Shown piece by piece: positions 1 through 7,096 of a DNA stretch of 29,654 nt. Every line of letters starts with the position of its first letter. Positions within the stretch are counted from its first letter, which is position 1. The stretch lies in the IMG/VR virus record IMGVR_UViG_3300046642_000300, positions 1 to 29,654 of that record, one strand, 5' to 3'. The DNA comes from a virus. Under the pieces are notes generated by a model. It was not told the DNA's origin. It did not search any database and worked only from the letters and a program-made list of their open reading frames with translations. Made by a program: the position numbers and the translations under genes.

Positions 1-558
1 CAGATGCAGGTTGAAAGCGAGTTTCCTGACAAGTTGGTGTTACCACGCACTTTTGTCGAACAGATTACTGAACAACTAACAGGTATCCCTGCCAAGTTGT
101 TTATATTGTCTGATTGTTTTGCCGCTATTGGTGATAATGGCACCCAAATATATTCTAACTTGTTAGGTAATGAAACAATTGAGGATACCCCCGGCAGGGG
201 TCTTCGCGGCATGGTGGCACGCATCACTAATGATAGCAGGGCGGGTTTTACCTTACCTGAAGGAGTGGGTGAAGCATTAGCTCGTGCCGAATTGCTATCT
301 GGCAGCGAGAAAGGCCCATTGATTGACCTAGCGTTGGTAGGTGGTGAGCTAGTGATATCTGGTAAGTATAAGTTAGGTGAAGTGCGAGAAGCCTTTGAGT
401 TGGCACCGGCACCCGATGCTGAAACCGAAATCACGGTTGAATTAGATCAGGTGCGGCTGAAGGAAGCTAAATCCTTTGCTATATTGGCCAAGGCGTTGGT
501 GCTGTTTGGTGACGGTGGGTTTACCTGTCTTATAGCAGGTCGTACAGGCAAGCAATGA
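1..558 (+). CDS. DNA sliding-clamp-like protein (5' partial)
   Basis: The frame is open to the window edge. The first ATG is at nt 4, but the true start may lie upstream, so this is given as a partial gene (184 residues from that ATG). The C-terminal half has the alternating pattern of a beta-clamp domain III: a helix EALARAELLSG, strands IDLALVGGELVISGKY, then the short GEVREAFEL segment, then a second helix/strand repeat ending in FTCLIAG. Bacterial clamps run about 370 residues and T4 gp45 228, so a missing N-terminus is likely. A clamp-loader gene (4065), polymerase (1379), ssDNA-binding protein (6131) and recombinase (7096) in the same direction support a processivity-clamp role. The assignment rests on fold pattern, not on a signature motif. 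The stop overlaps the next start (ATGA). Confidence 0.5.
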   Translation, partial: QMQVESEFPDKLVLPRTFVEQITEQLTGIPAKLFILSDCFAAIGDNGTQIYSNLLGNETIEDTPGRGLRGMVARITNDSRAGFTLPEGVGEALARAELLSGSEKGPLIDLALVGGELVISGKYKLGEVREAFELAPAPDAETEITVELDQVRLKEAKSFAILAKALVLFGDGGFTCLIAGRTGKQ

Positions 559-1316
559 AAGCGCACCAACGCGTTATCAGGGAGCATCGTGAGGCTTCCG
601 GCGCGGACGCCGAGTTTAATCTGTTCGGCAATTGGTGGGAGACTATCGACAAGTCGTTGGATAAATCTGACGTTAGGCCTATTAACTTTACCACAGCAGC
701 GTCCTTTGTGGAAAAGTATGAATGGTTAGAGGTTATGCCTGCCGTTGGGTTGCATGCATTGGGCCATTTTTTCAGCGGACATTTGGGTGGTATGTGCATT
801 CTTGGCGATACAGGGTCACCGGTCGCATTCACTAAGATGTTGCCTACGGCGAAAGTGATTTCCTTGCAACGAGGTATTCATCTGTGGTGGACGCCGCCGA
901 ATAGTGCTAGTTACTTTACAGCGCGAGTATGCCGATGGCTGAAGGAAAATACTGATTACAACGTTATCACTGCAACGTGTGATATTGAAGCTGGTGAGAT
1001 TGGGACGATTTATCAGGCACTAAACTGGAAGTATACCGGGGATGTCTTAGAGAAAGGTCGGCCACACTTCTTCGTCAATGGGAGGTTGATTCATCCTAAG
1101 TCACTGTACAATAAGCATGGCACATCATCCGTCGAAAAGATTAAAGCGATTTACGGCGACCGGCTTACCTTGAAGGAACGTCAAATCAAGTATCGGTATA
1201 TGCATGCGCTCTACCGTTCTATTAAGATAAAAGGTCTGCCTTATCCCAAACGTGCGGAGCAAGTATCAAGCAGCGATACGGTCGGTACCCCCGACAAGGC
1301 TAGGGGCAGTTCCTAG
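555..1316 (+). CDS. Mom-like GNAT-fold DNA modification protein
   Basis: 253 residues, starting in a 4-nt ATGA overlap with the clamp-like gene. The core reads as a GNAT fold. It includes PPNSASYFTARVCRWLKENT (about 114-133), then DIEAGEIGTIYQALNWKYTG (about 143-162), then a basic C-terminal part ending in LPYPKR. The NSAS helix, the GxIGTIYQAxNW loop and the late LPYPKR match my recollection of the Mom family, whose Mu member converts adenine in DNA to N6-carbamoylmethyladenine and protects phage DNA from restriction. The position between clamp and polymerase suits a DNA-modifying enzyme acting at or after replication. Which base is modified, and whether the enzyme is active, cannot be told from sequence. 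The alternative is a GNAT acetyltransferase with a protein or small-molecule substrate. Confidence 0.6.
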   Translation: MKAHQRVIREHREASGADAEFNLFGNWWETIDKSLDKSDVRPINFTTAASFVEKYEWLEVMPAVGLHALGHFFSGHLGGMCILGDTGSPVAFTKMLPTAKVISLQRGIHLWWTPPNSASYFTARVCRWLKENTDYNVITATCDIEAGEIGTIYQALNWKYTGDVLEKGRPHFFVNGRLIHPKSLYNKHGTSSVEKIKAIYGDRLTLKERQIKYRYMHALYRSIKIKGLPYPKRAEQVSSSDTVGTPDKARGSS

Positions 1317-1331
1317 GCTCCGCTCCAAACT

Positions 1332-1350
1332 TTCCGTGACTGTCACGGAA
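1332..1350 (+). promoter_or_regulatory. Perfect hairpin ahead of the polymerase gene
   Basis: TTCCGTGA (1332-1339), loop CTG, TCACGGAA (1343-1350): an 8-bp perfect inverted repeat in the 62-nt gap between the Mom-like gene and the polymerase. No T-run follows directly (the next bases are TCTAGCATCC), so it is a poor intrinsic terminator. It lies 29 nt upstream of the polymerase ATG. It could be an operator, an mRNA processing site or a translational control hairpin. Confidence 0.45.
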
Positions 1351-1378
1351 TCTAGCATCCCTTTTATTAGGAACTATT

Positions 1379-3898
1379 ATGGGCTTCTTGCTATTGGCCG
1401 AATCGGCTGGTCCCGCAGTACAGAAACAAGAAGATGCCGTCTTTCATAGGATGGGCTGCAAGGTATGCCCATTGAACCAATACCCCGGCAGGATGGAGCC
1501 AACCGGCGCAGCGCATCCCTTAGTTTACTGCCTTGGTGAGGCCCCCGGTGTCACTGAAATAGAACAGGGTAAACAGTTCGTCGGAGAAAGCGGCCAGATA
1601 TTACGCGATGCAATCCCACGCGAATACCGTGATAAAATACGTTGGAATAATGTGGTGCGCTCGCACCCACCGAAGAACCGCAACCCCGAACATATCGAGA
1701 TTGAATCGTGCCGCCCATCTATCATTTCGGATATAGAACAATCCAAGCCGAAGGCAATCTTCGGGTTTGGCAATGTACCGTTGCGTTGGGTCAGTGGGTT
1801 CAGCAATGTTACTTTATGGCGCGGACGCAAGATGCCGGTACAGGTGGGCAAGCACACGTGTTGGTACTATCCGATGTTGCACCCGGCATACCTGCTTTAC
1901 CCACATTACCTAATGGAAGAAGATGAGCGCATGTTCCAACTCGATTTGGACCGTGCCTTTGCTGAAGTGCCTAACTTATCCGTCCCTGAAGTTCATACAC
2001 CTGAGCAAGCATATGCTGGTATTGAGTTAGTTACTGACCCTTGGCAGTTGGGAGTGCTGCTGTCTGATGCTATTTATGCTGATGCTGTTGGCATTGATTA
2101 TGAGACTAAAGGACTGCGTCCTTATGCTAAGGATGCCAAGTTGCTGACTGCGGCCGTTAGCACGGCAAGTAATTCCTTTGCCTTTCCGTTTAATACTAAC
2201 ACACAAGAGTTGTGGTGTGCTTTCTTGCGTCAATGTAAAGGCCCAAAGGTAGTCCATAATTTAGCCTTCGAACTGGAATGGACCGGCGTTATGCTTGGGC
2301 AAGACCTAATACGCGCCGGGCGTTGGGAAGATACCGCAACCCAAGCCGCTATTCTTGACGAGCGCACCGGCAAGTCTAAGCCGGGTTGTTTCAGCCTTGA
2401 GTTCTTGGTGCAGAATTATTTCGGCTTCAACCTTAAGGACTTGTCTAACCTTGACAAAGCGAACTTAGATCGTGAGCCGCTTGCCGATGTGCTGCGCTAT
2501 AATGCGGCCGATGCTAAATACCACCTGTTGTTATGGCGTAAGCTGCGCGACGAAATCAAGAAGCAAAAGCTAGAACAAGCCTATGAATTAGCCTTGCGTC
2601 GGGTGCCTACCGTAGTGCTGACCCAAATCAAGGGTGTGCCGGTTGACCAAACCGTGGTGGCACGACTGCGTAGCAAATACAAGAAGCGCGTTGGCGTGCT
2701 GGAGACTGAGATTAAAGCACACCCTACCGTTGCCAAGTTCAAACGTCATGCTGGCCACGACTTTAATCCGGGGTCACCGGACGATTGCAAAGAGTTGTTC
2801 TATAAGATGTTGGGTTGCAAGGAATGTGAGGTAGCTAAGAAGCGTGGCAAGCGTGATGAGATAAGAATATCAGTAGAAATCGACGTATTAGAGAAGATTG
2901 TTCCACGTGAACCTTTGGCGCGATTGGTCATAGACTTGCGCCACGTTATCAAGATGTACTCGACTTACCTTGGCCCGCTGTCCCCGCCTGCCCCTGATAA
3001 CCCTAACTCGACACTGTGGCCTGATGGCTTGTTACACGCAAGATTCAATACCTTCTTTGCTGAGACTGGCCGTCTGTCGATAGATGAGCCTAGTCTGCAA
3101 AACTTCCCTAAGCGCAACGATGAGGCCAAGGAGGTGCGCCGCCCAATCCGTGCCCCCGCTGAACATTGGATTCTCAGTGCTGACTACGGCCAAATCGAGA
3201 TGCGGGTATTGGCCATGGCGACAAAGGCTAAGGGCTTTGTGAATGCGCTATGGAAGGATTTAGACGTTCACATGGATTGGGCGCAGCGGTTGGCTAAAGC
3301 ATACCCGCAACGTATCGGCGGCGAACAATACCTTGATGATAAGAAGGTGATGAAGGCTTTTAGGGTTGATATAAAGAACCAATGGACGTTTCCATTAGTC
3401 TATGGCTGCTCCCTATCGTCGGCCGCTGGCTATCTTAATATCCCTGAACGCATTGTGAGACCACATTATGACCTCTTTTGGGATGAGTTTGCCGAAGTCA
3501 AGCGGTGGCAGCAAAAGCAAGTTAGTTTCTACCAGAAGTATGGTTATGTAGAGGATTTGACTGGTAGAAGGCGACATGGGCCGCTGAGTAAGAACATGAT
3601 TTTCAACACGCCAATCCAATCCACAGCGACAGGGATTGCCATAGATGCAATGGGTCGGTTGTCGGAAACAGGCGACCCTGAGTTACAGGCAGAATTGATG
3701 ATACATGATGACTTGACTTTATTGCGGGTACCGAAGAAGCGGTTCGATGATGTTGTGGAAAAGTTGCTGAGTATTATGCTCGATGTGCCATTTGAGTGGG
3801 CCAAGATTGTGCCGATTACGGTGGAGTTAAGCGTAGGTACGGATTGGAGTAAGTTAGAAGACATTGGGACAGTACGTAGCAATGAGTGGTTCAAATGA
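1379..3898 (+). CDS. Uracil-DNA glycosylase / DNA polymerase I fusion
   Basis: 839 residues; start chosen by the upstream TTAGGA. Residues about 25-180 are a family-4 UDG-like domain: GEAPG (53-57), FVGESG (67-72), PPKNRNP (97-103) and HPAYLL (168-173). Of the four Fe-S cysteines of family 4, C27, C30 and C111 are present, but the third is Ser95. Next is a 3'-5' exonuclease: D240/E242 (Exo I), N294-x3-E298 (Exo II, Glu in place of the usual Asp) and Y374-x3-D378 (Exo III). The A-family polymerase follows: TGR at 563-565, motif A DYGQIE with D602, motif B R662, K666, F671 and YG 675-676, motif C HDD 776-778 (usually HDE). In motif B the K-to-F spacing is five residues rather than four. The layout resembles the SPO1-type phage polymerases whose N-terminus gave the UDG family its old name. 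This is the replicative polymerase. Confidence 0.93.
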   Translation: MGFLLLAESAGPAVQKQEDAVFHRMGCKVCPLNQYPGRMEPTGAAHPLVYCLGEAPGVTEIEQGKQFVGESGQILRDAIPREYRDKIRWNNVVRSHPPKNRNPEHIEIESCRPSIISDIEQSKPKAIFGFGNVPLRWVSGFSNVTLWRGRKMPVQVGKHTCWYYPMLHPAYLLYPHYLMEEDERMFQLDLDRAFAEVPNLSVPEVHTPEQAYAGIELVTDPWQLGVLLSDAIYADAVGIDYETKGLRPYAKDAKLLTAAVSTASNSFAFPFNTNTQELWCAFLRQCKGPKVVHNLAFELEWTGVMLGQDLIRAGRWEDTATQAAILDERTGKSKPGCFSLEFLVQNYFGFNLKDLSNLDKANLDREPLADVLRYNAADAKYHLLLWRKLRDEIKKQKLEQAYELALRRVPTVVLTQIKGVPVDQTVVARLRSKYKKRVGVLETEIKAHPTVAKFKRHAGHDFNPGSPDDCKELFYKMLGCKECEVAKKRGKRDEIRISVEIDVLEKIVPREPLARLVIDLRHVIKMYSTYLGPLSPPAPDNPNSTLWPDGLLHARFNTFFAETGRLSIDEPSLQNFPKRNDEAKEVRRPIRAPAEHWILSADYGQIEMRVLAMATKAKGFVNALWKDLDVHMDWAQRLAKAYPQRIGGEQYLDDKKVMKAFRVDIKNQWTFPLVYGCSLSSAAGYLNIPERIVRPHYDLFWDEFAEVKRWQQKQVSFYQKYGYVEDLTGRRRHGPLSKNMIFNTPIQSTATGIAIDAMGRLSETGDPELQAELMIHDDLTLLRVPKKRFDDVVEKLLSIMLDVPFEWAKIVPITVELSVGTDWSKLEDIGTVRSNEWFK

Positions 3899-4068
3899 AA
3901 CGTTTTCTTTGTTATACTGAGTGGTACCCAGTTTATTCTCTTCGAGTAGATGGCGGAACTGAATCTAGGGAATTTACTGAAGAAGAGTTAGCAGATTTAG
4001 CCCGAGTTGAAAGAGAGTTTCAGGTGTGGCAACACAAGTTAGTTGAGCGTTTTGAGCCGAAAAAATGA
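3895..4068 (+). CDS. Small hypothetical protein
   Basis: 57 residues, starting in an ATGA overlap with the polymerase stop; an in-frame ATG at 3886 is less likely. Begins MKRFLCYTEWYPVYSL, then an acidic helix EFTEEELADLARVEREFQ. Its last 4 nt overlap the clamp-loader start, so the three genes are translationally coupled. No family recognised. Confidence 0.7.
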   Translation: MKRFLCYTEWYPVYSLRVDGGTESREFTEEELADLARVEREFQVWQHKLVERFEPKK

Positions 4069-5006
4069 CTGACTCCTTACTCACACGTTACCGTCCGCAG
4101 TCCTTCGATGAAGTGTTGGGCCAAGATAAGGTGGTTGCCTCATTGCAGGAAGCCATTAAGCAGAAGCGTGGCCGGGCCTTCCTGTTCACAGGCCCTAGCG
4201 GTGTTGGCAAGACCACCTTAGCCCGTATTACTGCTAATGCCTTAAGTTGCCACCCCGCCGATTTAATCGAGGTTGACGCCGCTACGAGAACTGGTGTTGA
4301 CGATATGCGTCAGGTAGCCGATGGCTTGTTGTATCGTCCATTAGGAGAAGGCACTATCAAAGCTATCATTGTTGATGAATGCCACATGCTGTCTAAGTCG
4401 GCATGGAACAGCCTATTGAAGATTATCGAGCACCCACCTGAATGGGGTGCGTGGCTGTTTGCAACTACAGAACCGGTGAAGGTCCCTAATACTATCCGCA
4501 CCCGCTGCTTGTGCTATGACCTGAAGCCGGTGTCGCAGACCGATTTATACGCGTTGCTAGATACGGTGGCCCATTTAGAGAAGATGAAGTTAGCGGAAGG
4601 TGTGGCGGTTCTATGTGTTAAGGAAGCCGAAGGTTCGCCACGGCAGGCGCTGGCTAACCTAGGGATATGTGCCAATGCCAAAAGCCGGGCTGAAGCTGCT
4701 GAGATGTTACGGTCGGCTAGTGAGAAGGCTGAGGCTATTGACTTGGCGCGGGCCTTAGTAGGTGGTGCCCCATGGCCTGGGGTTCAGGCTTTGTTAAAAC
4801 TATTGTCTGACACTAACCCTGAATCTATCAGACATGTGGTCAGGGCCTATGTGACTAAGGTTATATTGGACACCAAATCCATGGATAATGCCGGTCGTGG
4901 GCTTGAGATATTGGATGCGTTTAGTGAACCATTCCACGGCAGTGATGGCATTAGCCCGGTGTTGTTGGCCTGTGGCAAGGTATTGTTGGGGGAGAAAGGT
5001 GGATAA
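4065..5006 (+). CDS. DnaX-like clamp loader ATPase (AAA+)
   Basis: 313 residues. Opens with LLTRYRPQSFDEVLGQD, the classic start of DnaX and RFC small subunits. Walker A GPSGVGKTT is at 43-51, Walker B IIVDECHML at 101-109, sensor 1 around FATTEP (132-137), and the arginine-finger motif (SRC in the family) is TRC at 146-148. Compared with bacterial DnaX, the Cys4 zinc module between ALSC and the DLIEVDAATR segment is absent: the chain goes straight from ALSCHPADLIEV to DAATRTGVDDMR. At 313 residues it also lacks tau-like C-terminal domains. It should load the clamp-like protein at the window start to give the polymerase processivity. It could form a homo-pentamer or use host delta subunits; no second loader subunit is visible here. 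Confidence 0.93.
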   Translation: MTDSLLTRYRPQSFDEVLGQDKVVASLQEAIKQKRGRAFLFTGPSGVGKTTLARITANALSCHPADLIEVDAATRTGVDDMRQVADGLLYRPLGEGTIKAIIVDECHMLSKSAWNSLLKIIEHPPEWGAWLFATTEPVKVPNTIRTRCLCYDLKPVSQTDLYALLDTVAHLEKMKLAEGVAVLCVKEAEGSPRQALANLGICANAKSRAEAAEMLRSASEKAEAIDLARALVGGAPWPGVQALLKLLSDTNPESIRHVVRAYVTKVILDTKSMDNAGRGLEILDAFSEPFHGSDGISPVLLACGKVLLGEKGG

Positions 5007-5280
5007 TCATATCTGTCCACACTGCGGTCAACGAATGCTGTTGCGGCACGGCGTGAAGCTTTCCCCCAAATTGGCTGACATATTTGATATGATAAACCGT
5101 ACCAATGGAATAGATACTGAGACTTTGTGTTGGTTGTTCTACCCCGGCAAACCTAGGCGGGTTGCGGGCCAAGCCGTAGCGGTTAGTATTAACCATTTGA
5201 ATGACCTGCTGGAACCAACTGACTTTGTCATTCGTATGGAGAATCGTGGTGGTCCATATCGCGTTACTTCTAGAGTATGA
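4999..5280 (+). CDS. Zinc-knuckle / winged-helix-like small protein
   Basis: 93 residues from a GTG at 4999 preceded by GGAG at 4991-4994 and overlapping the clamp-loader stop (5004-5006). Upstream in-frame ATGs lie inside the clamp-loader gene and would add an implausible N-terminus. The chain starts DNHICPHCGQRMLLRHG, a single CxxC knuckle. An L-S-P-K-L-A-D-IFDMI helix, a second helix SINHLNDLLE and a terminal GGPYRV hairpin then resemble a winged-helix domain. A DNA-binding or regulatory role is an inference. Confidence 0.65.
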   Translation: MDNHICPHCGQRMLLRHGVKLSPKLADIFDMINRTNGIDTETLCWLFYPGKPRRVAGQAVAVSINHLNDLLEPTDFVIRMENRGGPYRVTSRV

Positions 5281-5291
5281 TTAGGACATGA
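5273..5291 (+). repeat. Shared gene-junction sequence, copy 1
   Basis: GAGTATGATTAGGACATGA: stop of the winged-helix-like gene, a 7-nt gap, start of the UvsY-like gene. It matches 25292-25310 at 17 of 19 positions. Confidence 0.6.
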
Positions 5292-5767
5292 ACAAGCTAA
5301 CCTTAGACGAAGCCCGTAGGGCGTTGGAGATTGACCCTGACGACCTGTACACCTGTCTGGTCGAACAGCCGGAATGGTATTATCACGTGGCCGAACAGAA
5401 TGAGTATGCTGAGGCTGACCGTGACGCCATCAAGTTGAGCCTGGATGAAGCCATGGCCGAGTTGGATAACCAGTACAGGTTACAGGCGGTAGAGACTAAG
5501 GAAAAGCTGACTGAACCAATGTTGGAGAATAAGATACAGGTCGCGCCAAAGGTCAAGGAGCTTAATAGAGATTATCTTGGAGCTAAGAAGCGTGCGGGGC
5601 TTTGGGCTGCTATGAAGCATGCCTTCGACAAGCGTGCATCCAGCATTAATAAGATAGTCGATAAGGAAGGCCAGGAGTTGTATGCTTTAGGTCTAGAACG
5701 CGGTGCGGCTAATACCAAGTCAAGGCTGGCTGAGAACATGCGACAGCGTCGGGAGCAGGATTTATGA
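5288..5767 (+). CDS. Possible recombination mediator (UvsY-like)
   Basis: 159 residues, mostly helical and highly charged. An N-terminal DLYTCLVEQPEWYYHVAEQ segment is followed by a long helix (about 40-75), a KEKLTEPMLENKIQ segment (71-84), and a second helix containing AFDKRASSINKI (112-123). The layout, and the position just before the ssDNA-binding protein and recombinase, recall T4 UvsY (137 residues). UvsY loads UvsX onto gp32-coated DNA. I see no diagnostic motif, so the function is inferred from context. The AGGA at 5283-5286 is only 1 nt from the ATG, so start selection probably relies on coupling to the upstream stop. Confidence 0.5.
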   Translation: MNKLTLDEARRALEIDPDDLYTCLVEQPEWYYHVAEQNEYAEADRDAIKLSLDEAMAELDNQYRLQAVETKEKLTEPMLENKIQVAPKVKELNRDYLGAKKRAGLWAAMKHAFDKRASSINKIVDKEGQELYALGLERGAANTKSRLAENMRQRREQDL

Positions 5768-5928
5768 GTACCGGGGAAGTTTGGCTGTGGGTGTTGGTAT
5801 GTAGCCCATTTTTTATCATTGTTATGGCTTATGGCGTAGGTCGGGCTTTTGCCATAGGTCATTTCAAGACCAAGTTAGAGTATCTTCGCAGTATGATTAA
5901 GGAACTGGGCGAAAGTCACACTGAATAA
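5764..5928 (+). CDS. Small single-pass membrane protein
   Basis: 54 residues, starting in an ATGA overlap with the UvsY-like gene. One hydrophobic segment (about 7-30, WLWVLVCSPFFIIVMAYGVG) is followed by a charged tail FKTKLEYLRSMIKELGE. It sits inside the recombination block. No family recognised. Confidence 0.65.
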   Translation: MSTGEVWLWVLVCSPFFIIVMAYGVGRAFAIGHFKTKLEYLRSMIKELGESHTE

Positions 5929-5938
5929 GGAATGCATC

Positions 5939-6118
5939 ATGTCAGACAAACTGCCTAAGGAAATTTTGGTATATCAATGCCATGAACATGGGGAATCTTA
6001 TTTTGTTGTCGCCCAGGATGTTGATGAGATATTAGAGGAACAAGACGGCAATAAAGTTGGTGTCTACACTCTCAAGCGTGTTGATACATTCCGTGTAACC
6101 CGCGAATTGAAAAAATAA
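5939..6118 (+). CDS. Small hypothetical protein
   Basis: 59 residues with AAGGA 5' of the ATG. Acidic and basic mix, containing the segments YQCHEHGESYFVVAQ and DVDEILEEQDG. It directly precedes the ssDNA-binding protein gene and is probably co-transcribed with it. Function unknown. Confidence 0.65.
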   Translation: MSDKLPKEILVYQCHEHGESYFVVAQDVDEILEEQDGNKVGVYTLKRVDTFRVTRELKK

Positions 6119-6130
6119 TAGGAGAACGTA

Positions 6131-7096
6131 ATGGGAAGGTTTGTTTACGAGAAGCGCACGGACGAGGATAACGCGCGTGCTACCCGCAAGGGTGGGGTCT
6201 ATGACTCCTTTATCAGTACCGACTTCAAGCTGTTCAAGCCTAAGGAAGGCGAGAACATAGTGCGGTTGATGCCTAAGACTTGGCCCAAATCCGACAACGA
6301 AAGGTGGGGCAAGTATTGGAGCATTGCTGTCTACGTGCACTATAACGTTGGCCCGGATGAGGCGGCTTATCTGTGCCTGAATAAGATGAAGGGCGAACGT
6401 TGCCCGATCTGCGAAGCCCGTCTTGCAACAAGGGATCAGGACGAACGGCAGGCGCTTGCATTGTCGGAAGTCCACCTTGCATGGGTTATCGACCGCAACA
6501 ATGAGAAGATTGGACCGCAGGTTTGGCGCGTTCCTAGCAAGAAGATTAGGAATGAGGTAGCCAACCGTGCCAAGGATAGGAAAACCGGGCAGGTGTTGGA
6601 CGTAGACCGTGAGGATGAAGGTTACGATATAAGTTTCATCCGTGAAGGCGAAGGTCTTAAGACTAACTACACGGCGGTTGAAATCGACCGCGACCCAAGC
6701 CCACTGCATGATGACCCTAAAGTCATGGATAAGTGGCTTGATGATATCATGGCGAACCCGCTGCCGACCGTGCTGAATTACTATGAAGCCGACTATATCG
6801 AGAAGGTATTAGGTGGGCAGGTCAGCCGCGAAGATAAGGAAGAAGAGGCGGAACAGGAAGCCCCGCGTCCTCGTCGCTTCCGTGCTGCCACGGAAGAGGA
6901 AACCCAACCCGTTCGGCCGGAACGTGGTATGTCAGTAGGCTTAAATAAACGTCAAGTTGACGACGAAGAAGAAGCCCCATGGGAGGAAGAAACCAAACCG
7001 GCGCGTCGTCCTGCCCGTGACGATGGCGGTGACAGCGACCCGTCTACCACTGGCCGTGCAGCGTTACAGCGGCTTAGGGAGCGTCGGGGGGCCTAA
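6131..7096 (+). CDS. gp32-like single-stranded DNA-binding protein
   Basis: 321 residues preceded by AGGAG. The zinc-binding pattern H70-x11-C82-x8-C91-x2-C94 (the last three in LCLNKMKGERCPIC) closely parallels T4 gp32 (H64, C77, C87, C90). The preceding EGENIVRLMPKTWPKS region matches the start of the gp32-type OB fold. After about residue 225 comes a low-complexity tail rich in Glu, Pro and Arg. This is where gp32 carries its partner-binding tail, although the extreme C-terminus here (RLRERRGA) is basic, not acidic. It should coat ssDNA and organise recombinase and polymerase. The stop overlaps the recombinase start by one base (TAATG). Confidence 0.85.
   Translation: MGRFVYEKRTDEDNARATRKGGVYDSFISTDFKLFKPKEGENIVRLMPKTWPKSDNERWGKYWSIAVYVHYNVGPDEAAYLCLNKMKGERCPICEARLATRDQDERQALALSEVHLAWVIDRNNEKIGPQVWRVPSKKIRNEVANRAKDRKTGQVLDVDREDEGYDISFIREGEGLKTNYTAVEIDRDPSPLHDDPKVMDKWLDDIMANPLPTVLNYYEADYIEKVLGGQVSREDKEEEAEQEAPRPRRFRAATEEETQPVRPERGMSVGLNKRQVDDEEEAPWEEETKPARRPARDDGGDSDPSTTGRAALQRLRERRGA

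Noticed and set aside
6032-6709. 225-codon open frame on the minus strand
   Set aside because: It lies wholly over the well-supported gp32-like gene on the + strand; its composition mirrors the reverse complement of that gene and it has no motif or ribosome site.
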